A stretch of DNA of 64,000 nucleotides, taken from NCBI RefSeq assembly GCF_005877905.1, contig NZ_SWDV01000010.1, forward strand, positions 186,001 to 250,000. Direction: 5' to 3'. This DNA is from Pseudomonas nicosulfuronedens (GTDB lineage Bacteria > Pseudomonadota > Gammaproteobacteria > Pseudomonadales > Pseudomonadaceae). Of this stretch, positions 23,628-33,034 are shown piece by piece (position 1 is the stretch's first letter; every line of letters begins with the position of its first letter). Position numbers and translations under genes: made by a program. The notes under the pieces are model-generated. The model saw only the letters and a list, made by a program, of their open reading frames with translations. It did no database searches and was not told the origin of the DNA.

Positions 23628-26129
23628 ATGAAGCCACTGTCGCTGCCCAACCTGTTTCGCCTGTCCCTGCGCCAGCTATGGCGCGAGGGCCGCAGCGGCG
23701 AGCTGCGCGTGCTGTTCTTCGCCCTGCTGGTGGCAGTCGCCGCCAGCTCCGCGATCGGCTATTTCAGCGCTCGCCTGAACGGCGCCATGCTGGTCCGCGC
23801 CGCCGAATTCCTTGGTGCGGACCTGGTACTCACCGGTACCCAACCGGCGCAGCAGGAGCAGATCGACCGCGGCCTCAAACTCGGCCTGCAGCACGCGCAG
23901 AGCGTCGAATTCTCCAGCGTGGTAGCCACCGACAATGGCATCCAGCTGAGCAGCGTGAAGGCGGTCGGCGACAGCTATCCGCTGCGTGGTGAACTGAAGA
24001 GCGCGCCGGCGCCCTTGCAGCCGGAAGTCGAGGGCGGCCGACCGGCACCGGGCGATATCTGGGTCGAGTCGCGCCTGCTGGCCAGCCTCGACCTGAAGAT
24101 CGGCGACAGCGTCGACATCGGCCGCAAGTCCTTGCGCATCGCCCGCGTGCTGACCTATGAACCGGACCGCGCCGGCGACTTCTACAGCCTTACGCCCCGC
24201 GTAATGATGAGCCTGCACGACCTGGACGCCACCGATGTGGTGCAGCCCGGTAGCCGGGTGCGCTATCGCGACCTATGGGGCGGTGCGCACGACGCACTGC
24301 AGGCGTACCGCCAGGCCACGAAGGAAGGGCTGGCCGCCAACCAGGAACTGCAGGATGCCCACCATGGCAACCGCCAGATCGGCGATGCCCTGGGCCGCGC
24401 CGAGCGCTACCTGAACCTCGCCAGCCTCGCTGCCGTACTGCTCGCCGGCGTAGCCGTGGCGCTCTCGGCCAACCGCTTCGCCACCCGCCGCTTCGACGCC
24501 AGCGCGCTGCTGCGCTGCCTGGGTTTGTCGCGCCGCGAAGCCCTTCTGCTGTATGGCAGTCAACTACTCACCCTGGGACTGGCTGCCAGTGTCTGCGGCG
24601 CCTTCCTCGGCTGGCTCGCGCAGCTCGGCCTGATGCACCTGCTGGGCAACCTGCTGCCGCCGGAGATCCCCGATGCCGGCATAGTCCCCGCCCTGGCCGG
24701 CATGGCGACCGGCCTGGTCGCGCTGGCTGGCTTCGCCCTGCCACCGCTCGCCGCCCTCGGCCGCGTACCGCCGCTGCGAGTGCTGCGCAGCGACCTGCTG
24801 CCGGTACCGATGCGCACCTGGGCCGCCTACGGCTGTGCCCTGCTCGCCCTCGGACTGATCATGTGGCGGCTCAGTCTCGACCTGAAACTGACTCTCGCCC
24901 TGCTCGGCGGCGGCGCCATTGCTGCGGTGATCCTCGGCTTCATCCTGCTGCTCGCCCTGCGCGGCCTGCGCCGCGCCCTGCAGGGCGCCAGTCTGCCGTG
25001 GCGACTGGGCCTGGGCCAGCTGCTGCGCTATCCCCTGGCCGCTGCCGGGCAGAGCCTCGCCTTCGGCCTGATCCTGCTGGCCATGGCGCTGATCGCCCTG
25101 CTGCGCGGAGAGCTGCTGGACACCTGGCATTCCCAGCTGCCTCCCAACGCACCGAACCACTTCGCCCTGAACATCCTGCCCGCCGAGAAAGAAGGTTTCG
25201 AGCAGCGCGTGAAGGTGCTATCGCCCAACGCCGAAGACCTCTACCCGATGGTGCCCGGCCGGCTGGTGGCGGTGAACGGCAAGCCGGTCCAGGCGCTGAA
25301 CGAGGACGTCCGCAGCGAGCGTGCCCTGCACCGCGACCTCGGCCTGACCTGGTCCGCACACCTGCCTTCGGGCAACCAGATAGTCGCCGGGGATTGGTGG
25401 CAGGCCGACGAGAAGAACGAGCTGCCGGGTGTCTCGGTAGAAGAGAAGCTTGCCGGCAATCTCGGCCTGAAGGTCGGCGACCACCTGAGCTTCACCGTCG
25501 CCGGGCAGACCCGCGAAGCGCAGGTCCGCAGCCTGCGCTCGGTGAAGTGGGACAACTTCCAGCCCAACTTCTTCATGGTCTTCGAGCCCGGTACCCTGAC
25601 CGATCTGCCGGTGACCTACCTGACCAGCTTCTACCTGCCGGTCAGCCAGGAACGCCAGCTGATCGAACTCGCGCGCGCCTACCCCACCGTCACCCTGCTG
25701 CCGGTGGATGCGCTGCTCGCGCAGCTGCGCAGCATCCTCGACCAGGTGACGCTGGCGGTGGAGTACGTGCTGGTGTTCGTTCTTGCCGCCGGCTTCGTGG
25801 TGTTGTTCGCCGGCCTGCAAGCAACCCTCGACGAGCGCCTGCGCCAAGGTGCACTGCTGCGGGCACTGGGCGCCGAGCGCGGCCTGCTGATGCGCACGCG
25901 GCGCAGCGAATTCGCCTTGCTCGGCGCGGTCAGCGGTCTGCTGGCCGCGCTGGGCTGCGAGCTGATCAGCTACCTGCTCTACCGGCTGGTGTTCGACCTG
26001 CCGTGGAGCCCGCATCCCTGGCTGCTGGCGTTGCCCGTGCTGGGCGCGATCCTGGTGGGCGGTGCGGGGCTTCTCGGCACGCGCCGCGCACTCAACGCAA
26101 GCCCGTTGCGCCTGCTGCGCGAGAGCTGA
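23628..26129 (+). CDS. ybbP: FtsX-fold ABC permease YbbP
   Basis: 833 residues, large inner-membrane protein. It has an N-terminal transmembrane helix, a long periplasmic domain (about 45-250), four central helices (about 255-500), a second periplasmic domain (about 505-700) and the C-terminal FtsX helices ending near the Leu-rich tail. The two MacB/FtsX repeats and the size (E. coli YbbP is about 804) fit YbbP. It pairs with the YbbA ATPase just upstream. Role in envelope transport inferred from family. Confidence 0.93.
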   Translation: MKPLSLPNLFRLSLRQLWREGRSGELRVLFFALLVAVAASSAIGYFSARLNGAMLVRAAEFLGADLVLTGTQPAQQEQIDRGLKLGLQHAQSVEFSSVVATDNGIQLSSVKAVGDSYPLRGELKSAPAPLQPEVEGGRPAPGDIWVESRLLASLDLKIGDSVDIGRKSLRIARVLTYEPDRAGDFYSLTPRVMMSLHDLDATDVVQPGSRVRYRDLWGGAHDALQAYRQATKEGLAANQELQDAHHGNRQIGDALGRAERYLNLASLAAVLLAGVAVALSANRFATRRFDASALLRCLGLSRREALLLYGSQLLTLGLAASVCGAFLGWLAQLGLMHLLGNLLPPEIPDAGIVPALAGMATGLVALAGFALPPLAALGRVPPLRVLRSDLLPVPMRTWAAYGCALLALGLIMWRLSLDLKLTLALLGGGAIAAVILGFILLLALRGLRRALQGASLPWRLGLGQLLRYPLAAAGQSLAFGLILLAMALIALLRGELLDTWHSQLPPNAPNHFALNILPAEKEGFEQRVKVLSPNAEDLYPMVPGRLVAVNGKPVQALNEDVRSERALHRDLGLTWSAHLPSGNQIVAGDWWQADEKNELPGVSVEEKLAGNLGLKVGDHLSFTVAGQTREAQVRSLRSVKWDNFQPNFFMVFEPGTLTDLPVTYLTSFYLPVSQERQLIELARAYPTVTLLPVDALLAQLRSILDQVTLAVEYVLVFVLAAGFVVLFAGLQATLDERLRQGALLRALGAERGLLMRTRRSEFALLGAVSGLLAALGCELISYLLYRLVFDLPWSPHPWLLALPVLGAILVGGAGLLGTRRALNASPLRLLRES

Positions 26130-26170
26130 TCGGGTAGACTGCCCCGATCACTCTCGCCGCACTGGATGCC

Positions 26171-26668
26171 ATGAGCCGCTATCGTCCGCCCCGCCCCGCC
26201 GGTACCCCACTGATCACGCCCGAGGGCGAAGCGCGCCTGCGCGCCGAACTGCATGAACTGTGGAACGTGCGCCGACCACAGGTAACCCAGTCAGTCAGCG
26301 AGGCCGCTGCGCAAGGCGACCGCTCGGAGAACGCCGAATACACCTACGGCAAGAAGATGCTGCGCGAGATCGACAGCCGCGTGCGCTTCCTGCGCAAACG
26401 CCTGGAGAACTGCAAGGTAGTCAGCGAGCGTCCGGCCGATCCGAACAAGGTCTACTTCGGCGCCTGGGTCACCCTGGAAGACGAGGACGGCGAGCAGGCC
26501 CGCTACCGCATCGTCGGCCCGGACGAACTGGACCTGCGCAACAACCACATCAGTATCGACTCACCCCTGGCCCGCGCCCTGGTGGGCAAGGAGCTGGATG
26601 CCGAGGTGATGGTTCGCAGCCCATCCGGCGAGAAGATGTGGTTCGTGGTGGAAATCGAGTATCCCTGA
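26171..26668 (+). CDS. greB: Transcript cleavage factor GreB
   Basis: 165 residues. It binds the RNA polymerase secondary channel and rescues backtracked complexes by stimulating transcript cleavage. It has the N-terminal coiled coil with the acidic tip region ([20 protein letters not shown]) and the C-terminal FKBP-like domain ([31 protein letters not shown]). GreB rather than GreA is supported by [19 protein letters not shown] at the start and the basic stretch [10 protein letters not shown]. Followed by a REP-like repeat. Confidence 0.95.
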   Translation: MSRYRPPRPAGTPLITPEGEARLRAELHELWNVRRPQVTQSVSEAAAQGDRSENAEYTYGKKMLREIDSRVRFLRKRLENCKVVSERPADPNKVYFGAWVTLEDEDGEQARYRIVGPDELDLRNNHISIDSPLARALVGKELDAEVMVRSPSGEKMWFVVEIEYP

Positions 26669-26680
26669 CGGCCCGCCCCC

Positions 26681-26758
26681 GTAGGAGCTAGCTTGCTCGC
26701 GAACCCGCCCAGCGCCGGAGCTGCCGGTGAATCCGTTCGCGAGCAAGCTCGCTCCTAC
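26681..26758. repeat. REP-like inverted repeat, family A
   Basis: GTAGGAGCTAGCTTGCTCGC and its complement GCGAGCAAGCTCGCTCCTAC flank a 38-base centre between converging greB and a hypothetical gene. One arm carries a C/T difference (agctagc for agcgagc). Confidence 0.88.
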
Positions 26759-26762
26759 AGGA

Positions 26763-27083
26763 TCAGAGCGGTTGCGGGCGCCGGGTGATCAGGCCCTGCC
26801 GGGCCACGCGGGTAAGTTCGTGAACGGCGGCTTCCAGTTGCTCGGCAAAAGGCGACTGCACCACCGCGAAGTCGAAACTGTCGGATGGGAAGCGCGCGAG
26901 ATCGGCAAAGGTTTCGGCAAACTGGATCAGGAAGGTTCGCGAGCCGTTCCAGCGCTTGGGCCAGCCATCGAGGTAACGGACGAGGGTAGGCTGGTGATTG
27001 CCGCCCAGGAGAATCTTCGGATTACGGCGCACCAGGCCGGTGGTGATCGGGGCCAGGCGCACATGCGGGTTGGGACAGGTCAT
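26763..27083 (-). CDS. Conserved hypothetical protein
   Basis: 106 residues from ATG 27083 (MTCPNPHVRLAPITTGL); the frame is open to 27134. A GGAGA lies upstream. The C-terminal half (DSFDFAVVQSPFAEQL, then HELTRVARQGLI) faintly recalls the post-motif strand of SAM methyltransferases, but there is no SAM-binding motif and the protein is too short for the fold. It is divergent from thpR. No function assigned. Confidence 0.6.
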   Translation of the reverse strand: MTCPNPHVRLAPITTGLVRRNPKILLGGNHQPTLVRYLDGWPKRWNGSRTFLIQFAETFADLARFPSDSFDFAVVQSPFAEQLEAAVHELTRVARQGLITRRPQPL

Positions 27084-27264
27084 GGTGTCAGGTCTCCGCC
27101 TCAGGGGTCCTGCTGGACGCGGCGAGAGGCACACCGAACCAGCGCTTTAGCGGTATTTCGATGCCAGCCATCGCTGCATCCGCGCCCCGCAAGTTGCTAC
27201 TTAAATCGGCGCTGTGCGGCATCCTAGAGAAGCGCCGGCAAAGCTGTCAAGGAGACTTCAGTCG

Positions 27265-27783
27265 ATGACCACACCCCCCATGCGGCTGTTCTTCGCCCTG
27301 CCCTGCCCGGCGGAACTGGCGATGCGCATCTGCTCCTGGCGCGACAGCCTGCACCACGACGGCCAGCCCGTATCCCAGGCCAACCTGCACCTGACCCTGG
27401 CCTTTCTCGGTTCCGTGCCGCGCGGCCGCAAGGCGGAATTGCGCGCCATCGGCGAACGCCTGCCGCGTCGGGGCTTCAATCTGGAACTGGACCACGTCGC
27501 GCGCTGGAACAACGGCATCCTTCACCTGGCCCCCGGCAGCATTCCGGCAACGCTGCATGAGCTTGTCCACGCCCTGCGCGAGGAGCTGCGGATGGGTGGA
27601 TTCGAGGTCGAGCATCGCCCGTTCCATCCCCATATCACCCTCGCTCGCCACGCCCACCAGCCCCCAGCCGCCACTGCGTCGTTTGTACTACCCGCCCAGG
27701 CCGTGACGCTGTTCAGCTCGGAGAACAGCCCTGGCGGTGTGCATTACCGCGCCATCGGCGAGTGGCCGCTAGAAAGCGTCTGA
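27265..27783 (+). CDS. thpR: ThpR/LigT, RNA 2',3'-cyclic phosphodiesterase (2H family)
   Basis: 172 residues. The two catalytic HxT motifs of the 2H phosphoesterase superfamily are H42-L-T44 (NLHLTLAFLG) and H123-I-T125 (FHPHITLARH). The enzyme opens 2',3'-cyclic phosphates on RNA ends. ATG 27265 has a clear AAGGAG. Its last 15 bases overlap the 3' end of the converging LysR gene. Confidence 0.94.
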   Translation: MTTPPMRLFFALPCPAELAMRICSWRDSLHHDGQPVSQANLHLTLAFLGSVPRGRKAELRAIGERLPRRGFNLELDHVARWNNGILHLAPGSIPATLHELVHALREELRMGGFEVEHRPFHPHITLARHAHQPPAATASFVLPAQAVTLFSSENSPGGVHYRAIGEWPLESV

Positions 27784-28668
27784 TCGCGCCGCCCAGTCCT
27801 GGGCGTAATCGAGGAAGCGACGCAGGCCAGCCGTGGGGTACTTGTCGATATGCAGCGCACGGAAGAAGGTGCGCCGCAGCGGCCCCAGCGGATTGTCCAG
27901 GCGCATCAGTTCACCGCGCTCCAGCTCCGCCTGCACCACGCGCTGCGACAGGAAACCGATGCCAAAACCGCTGCCAACCAGATGTTTGATCGCCTCGGCA
28001 TTGCTCACCTCCAGGGGCGCGTTGACGCTTCCCAAACGCGGCAATACCTGCTGTTCGAACGTCACTCGGGTGCCGGAGCCCGCCTCGCGCAGCACCCAGC
28101 GTGCTGCCGCCAGATCCTTCAGGCTGATGCGCTCGGCCAGCGCCAGGGGATGGTCCGGCGCCACTACCAGCAGCAACTCATCGGCCATCCAGGGCGTGAG
28201 CTGGATCTGCGGGTGCTGGATCGGCGCTTCAATGAAGGCTACGTCCAGCCTGAATTCGGCCAGCGCCTCGATCACCCCGCCACTGTTGGCAACCTGCAAC
28301 TCCAGGCGGCTTTCGGGCAGTTCGCCGAGAAAACCGGCCATCACCTGCGGCAACAGATAGCCGCCGATGCTGCGGCTGGCACCGAGGCTCAGCTGCACCG
28401 GCGCCGACTCGAACAGGCTCTCCAGCTCCGCACTTTGCGCCAGCAACGCGCTGGCCTTGGGGTAGAAGGCGCGGCCGTTATCGTTCAGCGCCAGGCGCTT
28501 GCCACTGCGGTCGAACAGGCGCGTGCCAAGGGTACGCTCGAGCTCCTGCAACGCCTGGCTGGCGGCGGACTGCGAAAGCGCGATGCGCGCCGCCGCCTGG
28601 GTCACGTTGCCCAGTTCGGCAATGGCGGTGAAGGTCGCCAGTTGGCGAAGGGTGATGCGCGGGCCCAT
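27769..28668 (-). CDS. LysR-family regulator, YeiE/CysB-like group
   Basis: 299 residues. The helix-turn-helix is NVTQAAARIALSQSAASQALQELERTLGTRLFDRSGKRLAL. The effector domain includes LGASRSIGGYLLPQVMAGFL and WVLREAGSGTRVTFEQQVLP, a segment typical of YeiE/CbbR-type regulators. ATG 28668 (MGPRITLRQL) chosen; a TTG at 28686 is possible. It is divergent from a YeiH-family exporter gene, matching the E. coli yeiE-yeiH pairing, so it probably controls that gene. Confidence 0.92.
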   Translation of the reverse strand: MGPRITLRQLATFTAIAELGNVTQAAARIALSQSAASQALQELERTLGTRLFDRSGKRLALNDNGRAFYPKASALLAQSAELESLFESAPVQLSLGASRSIGGYLLPQVMAGFLGELPESRLELQVANSGGVIEALAEFRLDVAFIEAPIQHPQIQLTPWMADELLLVVAPDHPLALAERISLKDLAAARWVLREAGSGTRVTFEQQVLPRLGSVNAPLEVSNAEAIKHLVGSGFGIGFLSQRVVQAELERGELMRLDNPLGPLRRTFFRALHIDKYPTAGLRRFLDYAQDWAARSDAF

Positions 28669-28691
28669 ATCGATAAAACCGGTCAACCTAA

Positions 28692-28710
28692 TAAGAACAA
28701 TCCGTTTTTA
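28692..28710. promoter_or_regulatory. Candidate operator between LysR and YeiH genes
   Basis: TAAGAAC-AATCC-GTTTTTA, seven-base arms with one mismatch, in the 93-base divergent gap. LysR sites are often of this size and position; not a confirmed site. Confidence 0.4.
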
Positions 28711-28761
28711 CACTAAGCATGCCGGCGGCACCATGGCTTCACCTTACACAAGGAGCCTGCA

Positions 28762-29790
28762 ATGAATGCCCTTCGCCGCCTGCCCTACTACCTCCCCGGC
28801 GCCCTGCTCTGCCTGGCTATCGCCTTCGGCTCCCGCCAGCTCATGGAAATCCCCGCGCTGCAGCACCTGGGGCTCGGCAGCCTGACCCTGGCGATCCTCA
28901 TCGGCCTGCTGGCCGGCAACCTGGGCCTGGCCCGCTTCGGCAGCATCCGCCCCGGTATCGACCTGTCACGCCAGCAACTGCTGCGCCTGGGCGTGGTGCT
29001 CTACGGCCTGCGCCTGACCTTCCAGGACATCGCGGCCCTCGGCCCGGCCGCGCTGATCATCGACGTGCTGATGGTCGCCAGCACCTTGACCGTCGCCTGG
29101 TGGATCGGCGAACGCTGGCTCAAGCTGCCGCGCGAAAGCGCCCTGCTGATCGGCGCCGGCAGCGCCATCTGCGGCGCTGCGGCGGTGATGGCCAGCAGCC
29201 CGGTGCTCAAGGCTCGTGCCGAGCACACTGCCGTCGCAGTGGCGACCGTTGTACTGTTCGGCACCCTGGCGATGCTGCTGCACCCGCTGATCTACGCCGC
29301 GCTGCCCAACCTGTTCGGCAGCGAGCAGGCCTTCGGCGTGTTCACCGGCTCCACCATTCATGAAGTGGCCCAGGTGGTCGCGGCTGGCCGCGCCATGGAC
29401 CCAGCCGCCGCCGACGCCGCGTTGATCAGCAAGATGCTCCGCGTCCTGCTGCTGGCCCCGGCACTGCTTATTCTCGGCCGTGTCGGTTGCGCCGAAGCCG
29501 CCGAGCCGGGGGCACGTCGCAAGCTGCATATTCCAGGCTTCGCCGTGCTGTTCCTGCTGGTGACAGGCCTGCGCTCGCTGGGCTGGGTACCGGAAAGCTG
29601 GCTGGCACCGCTGCAGCAGCTGGACGACGTAATGCTCGGTATGGCGATGGCCGCCCTGGGCCTGGCCACTCGCCTGGGCGATCTGCGCAAGGAAGGCCCC
29701 AAGCCGCTGCTGCTGGGCGCCGGACTGTTCGTCTTCCTGCTGGTGGGCGGCGGCCTGATCAATGGCGGGGTGCAATATCTCTTTCACTGA
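28762..29790 (+). CDS. YeiH/UPF0324-family membrane protein (putative sulfate exporter family)
   Basis: 342 residues, about ten transmembrane helices. The family motif GAGSAICGAAAVMASSPVL (near residues 131-150) and FTGSTIHEVAQVVAAGRAM are present. An AAGGAG ribosome site lies 6 bases before ATG 28762. It is divergent from its likely LysR regulator and ends at a bidirectional terminator. Transport substrate is predicted only from family naming; sulfate or sulfite-related anions are the usual guess. Confidence 0.9.
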   Translation: MNALRRLPYYLPGALLCLAIAFGSRQLMEIPALQHLGLGSLTLAILIGLLAGNLGLARFGSIRPGIDLSRQQLLRLGVVLYGLRLTFQDIAALGPAALIIDVLMVASTLTVAWWIGERWLKLPRESALLIGAGSAICGAAAVMASSPVLKARAEHTAVAVATVVLFGTLAMLLHPLIYAALPNLFGSEQAFGVFTGSTIHEVAQVVAAGRAMDPAAADAALISKMLRVLLLAPALLILGRVGCAEAAEPGARRKLHIPGFAVLFLLVTGLRSLGWVPESWLAPLQQLDDVMLGMAMAALGLATRLGDLRKEGPKPLLLGAGLFVFLLVGGGLINGGVQYLFH

Positions 29791-29822
29791 ATCGCGTTCG
29801 ACTGATTCGGAAAGGAAAACAA

Positions 29823-29852
29823 AAAGGGCGGACACCCAGGTGTCCGCCCTTT
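29823..29852. terminator. Bidirectional intrinsic terminator
   Basis: AAAGGGCGGACACC-CA-GGTGTCCGCCCTTT between the converging yeiH-like and doxX genes. Confidence 0.9.
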
Positions 29853-29871
29853 CTCGTTACCGTTTCGGCGA

Positions 29872-30306
29872 TCAGCTGGACAGCTTGCGGTCCAGGGAGA
29901 ACGGGCCGGCGCCGCTGATCAGCAGTGCGACGCTGATCATGATCAGGGTGAAGGCATATTCGAAGCCGTTGGCGGTGATGAAGAAGCCGTTGGCCAGGTG
30001 CACGCTGAACACCGCGACCAGCATAGCGACGATCAGCGGGATGCTTGCCAGGCGCACCAGCAGACCCAGGACCAGCGCCAGACCACCAAAGAACTCGGCG
30101 CTACCGGCCAAGGCGGCCATCAGGTAGCCGGGGGTCACGCCAAGGGATTCCAGCCAGCCTGCCATGCCCTGCAAACCCGGACCACCGAAGGCACCAAAGA
30201 GTTTCTGCGAGCCGTGAGCCATGAAGGTCAGGCCGGTGGTGATGCGCAGTACAGCGATGCCAGCGCCAGCGTTGGTGCTCAGGATGGATTTGATCAGCGA
30301 GTTCAT
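29872..30306 (-). CDS. DoxX-family membrane protein
   Basis: 144 residues, four transmembrane helices. The DoxX block AGIAVLRITTGLTFMAHGSQKLFGAFGGPGL opens the protein and AEFFGGLALVLGLLVRLASIPL follows. Bacterial DoxX-type proteins have been linked to redox stress at the membrane (thiosulfate:quinone oxidoreductase subunit or oxidoreductase complexes), but no partner is adjacent. The upstream 142 bases contain AGCGC-AAATTC-GCGCT, which resembles the ohrR-region palindrome. Confidence 0.88.
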   Translation of the reverse strand: MNSLIKSILSTNAGAGIAVLRITTGLTFMAHGSQKLFGAFGGPGLQGMAGWLESLGVTPGYLMAALAGSAEFFGGLALVLGLLVRLASIPLIVAMLVAVFSVHLANGFFITANGFEYAFTLIMISVALLISGAGPFSLDRKLSS

Positions 30307-30448
30307 GGTGCGTCCTTATGCGAGCTCTAGTGGGAGCGAAGGGTTGCGTAGGAAGTGGGTGACAACCGTGGTTGCTTGGCGACCAATATATCCAGTTTTT
30401 CCGATATCAAAAGCGCAAATTCGCGCTAATAACTATCAAATAAACCGA

Positions 30449-31873
30449 TTACTTCTTGATTGCCGCCACGCTTTCACGTGGCTCGAGGCCATCACGTTCC
30501 CGCTGATATGCAAGATAGTACTTGTTGACGCTACTGACGTAGTTCACCACGCCCATACCCAGTTGCTCGGCCGCGACGCGCTCGACCTGGAAGAACCACT
30601 GGTTGGGGTTGAGGCCCTGACGCTTGGCCTCCGCGCGCAGGCTTTGCACCCGCTCGGGGCCCGCATTGTAGGCAGCCAGAACGAAGGCCATGCGGTCACG
30701 CTCGTTGATCCGCGGGCTGGAGAAGAAGCGCTTGCGCAGCATCGCCATGTAACGGCTGGCAGCCTGCACGTTGCTGTCCTTCTGGTGCACGGTATCCACG
30801 CCCACGGCGCGGGCCGCCGCCGGGGTGATCTGCATCAGCCCGGTGGCGCCGCCAGCGCCGCGCGCGCTGGCATTGAGATTGGATTCCTTGAAGCCAACCG
30901 CGGCCAGCGCCAGCCAGTCGACCTTGCTCTGTTCGGCGTAGCGCTGCAGGGTCGGACGCACTGCTTCAAGACGCTTGCGGTCGGGCACCTGCAGTGGATT
31001 GCGCACCTGGTAGGCACGGCGGTAAAGGCGCTGGAAGGCCGCATCCTGGTCCGCCGGCGCGCGGTAGTCCTTGAGGAAGCGGTTGACACTGGCACGCAGC
31101 ATTGGCGCATCGCGGCGCACGTACCAGGCCATCGGCTCGCTGTTGTCCAGCACCAGGTGCCGGTCGACGCGCAGCTTGGTGAAGACCTTGCTCCAGCGCT
31201 CGGCGATGGGCTGCTCGACCACGGTGTAGTTGAAGATGCCGGCCTGGACCATCTCCAGCACGTCTTCCACGGCCAGGGAGGAGTCGGTCCACTCCAGCAC
31301 CAGCGGCGCCATTCGCTTCTGCGCCAGGCGTTCGTTGACCTTGCGCACAGCCTCGCCAGCGGCGCTGCCGGCCGGCAGGGTGATGGTACGACCGGCGAGC
31401 TGTTCGAGGCGCACGAACTTGCGATTGCCCTGCTTGGTCACCAGCACCAGCGGTACGTCGGCCTTCCACGGCAGGCTGGGGCTGACATTCTGGCCGTCGC
31501 GGGCCAGCAGGACTTCCCCCGGCGCGACCAGATCGCCTTCGCCGCGCTGCAGCGCACCGAGCAATTGATCCTTGGCCTTGGGAATGAATTTGATGGTGAG
31601 CGGCTTGCGCCCCGGGGCGCTGTCGTTGAGGTACTGCTCGAAGGCGCGCAGGCGGCGGTATTCGACGCCGATGGGTTCGCCCTTGATTTCGCCGGAGCTG
31701 TTGCGGCTCTGGTTGACCAGAACCCGGAGGGTGCCGCCGGAACGGATGCTGGCCAGGTCGCGGGCGTCGCTGCTTTCCTGCTCCCAGTTTTCCGGCTGGG
31801 CCGTCAGGCGCGCGGCCGCCGGCAGTGGCGTCAGGGCCACGAGGCACAGCAGTAGCAGCAACAGTCGGGTCAT
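30449..31873 (-). CDS. mltF: MltF, membrane-bound lytic murein transglycosylase F
   Basis: 474 residues. Signal sequence to about residue 21, then a solute-binding-type regulatory domain (about 45-265, GGTLRVLVNQSRNSS...) and a C-terminal SLT domain (about 295-430). The SLT domain carries catalytic Glu in GFKESNLN and the motifs GATGLMQITPAAA and LAAYNAGPERV. It cleaves peptidoglycan glycan strands, and in P. aeruginosa the first domain senses muropeptides. ATG 31873 is well placed. It stands alone, divergent from tatD. Confidence 0.95.
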   Translation of the reverse strand: MTRLLLLLLCLVALTPLPAAARLTAQPENWEQESSDARDLASIRSGGTLRVLVNQSRNSSGEIKGEPIGVEYRRLRAFEQYLNDSAPGRKPLTIKFIPKAKDQLLGALQRGEGDLVAPGEVLLARDGQNVSPSLPWKADVPLVLVTKQGNRKFVRLEQLAGRTITLPAGSAAGEAVRKVNERLAQKRMAPLVLEWTDSSLAVEDVLEMVQAGIFNYTVVEQPIAERWSKVFTKLRVDRHLVLDNSEPMAWYVRRDAPMLRASVNRFLKDYRAPADQDAAFQRLYRRAYQVRNPLQVPDRKRLEAVRPTLQRYAEQSKVDWLALAAVGFKESNLNASARGAGGATGLMQITPAAARAVGVDTVHQKDSNVQAASRYMAMLRKRFFSSPRINERDRMAFVLAAYNAGPERVQSLRAEAKRQGLNPNQWFFQVERVAAEQLGMGVVNYVSSVNKYYLAYQRERDGLEPRESVAAIKK

Positions 31874-32097
31874 CCAGCTCTCCGGGGGCTCGCACTCGGC
31901 GGTGGGCCGATTAGAGTGCGGTTTCGACCGGTAGTTCCCGGCCGCCAAGGGCGCGCAAGACTCTCACAGGAGGGGATCAATACCAACCCGAAACTTCCGA
32001 TAAATCTTCGGAATATTCCTCAACCTGCTGTTTTATAAGGATTTTCGTATAAAAAGCGGCTTTTGCTATGCTCCGCTTCCGAACAAAGGGAACAAAA

Positions 32098-32898
32098 ATG
32101 CAACTGATCGACATCGGCGTCAACCTCACCCACCCGAGCTTCGTCCCGGAACGTGAAGCGGTCCTCGCTCGCGCAATCGAGGCCGGCGTCGTGCAAATGG
32201 TCCTGACCGGAACCAGCCTGGGCGACAGCGAACAGGCCCTGGAACTGTGCCGGCAGCTGGACGAAGAGCAGCGCCTTTACTGCACTGCCGGCGTCCATCC
32301 GCACGAAGCCAGCCACTGGGACAGCAGCAGCGCCAAGGTACTTCGCGGCCTGCTGGCCGAGGACCGGGTCAAGGCGGTTGGCGAATGCGGCCTGGACTTC
32401 AACCGCGACTTTTCGCCGCGCCCGCAGCAGGAGAAGGCTTTCGAAGAACAACTGGCTCTCGCCGTGGAGCTGCAGTTGCCGGTGTTCATCCACGAGCGCG
32501 ACGCCGGCGAACGCCTGCTGGCAATCCTCAAGGACTTCCGCGACAAGCTGCCTGCCGCCGTGGTGCATTGCTTCACCGGTGAGCGCCGCACGCTTTACTC
32601 ATACCTCGACCTCGACCTGCACATCGGCATCACCGGCTGGATCTGCGATGAACGCCGCGGCACGCACCTGCAGGAACTGGTGCGGGAGATTCCCGAAGGC
32701 CGGCTGATGCTGGAAAGCGACGCGCCTTATCTATTGCCTCGCACCTTGCGCCCGAAGCCGAAGAACGGTCGCAACCAGCCGGCCTACCTGCCCGAAGTGC
32801 TGACCTGCGTGGCCCTACACCGGGGCGAGAGCGCAGAACGGGTTGCAACCCATACCACCGAGTGCGCGCGACGCTTCTTTGACCTGCCGGAAATTTGA
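32098..32898 (+). CDS. TatD-family metal-dependent DNase
   Basis: 266 residues. TatD-family hydrolases are metal-dependent nucleases with a TIM-barrel; E. coli TatD has 3'-5' exonuclease activity. Metal ligands are visible: IDIGVNLTH at the start, [35 protein letters not shown] and [14 protein letters not shown] 32098 ([10 protein letters not shown]) chosen over the frame start at 32068. The start of IDIGVNL (G-V-N-L where many have T-H-x-D) matches the TatD rather than YcfH subgroup. Confidence 0.92.
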   Translation: MQLIDIGVNLTHPSFVPEREAVLARAIEAGVVQMVLTGTSLGDSEQALELCRQLDEEQRLYCTAGVHPHEASHWDSSSAKVLRGLLAEDRVKAVGECGLDFNRDFSPRPQQEKAFEEQLALAVELQLPVFIHERDAGERLLAILKDFRDKLPAAVVHCFTGERRTLYSYLDLDLHIGITGWICDERRGTHLQELVREIPEGRLMLESDAPYLLPRTLRPKPKNGRNQPAYLPEVLTCVALHRGESAERVATHTTECARRFFDLPEI

Positions 32899-32906
32899 AC
32901 CGGCTC

Positions 32907-32933
32907 TCAAGATCGCCCTTCGTCGGCCGATAA
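32907..32933 (+). promoter_or_regulatory. FliA (sigma-28) type promoter of the chemoreceptor gene
   Basis: TCAAGA (32907-32912), 13-base gap, GCCGATAA (32926-32933). This matches the flagellar/chemotaxis consensus TCAAG-N-GCCGATA of pseudomonads and lies about 100 bases before the MCP start. Confidence 0.75.
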
Positions 32934-33034
32934 GTCGGGAGCGGAAGGTGGCTTGATTCCCATCAATGGCCACCTTCATCCTTTTCACGACAATAATGGC
33001 GCCTTGCCACTATTCGACCGACAAGAAGAGATTT

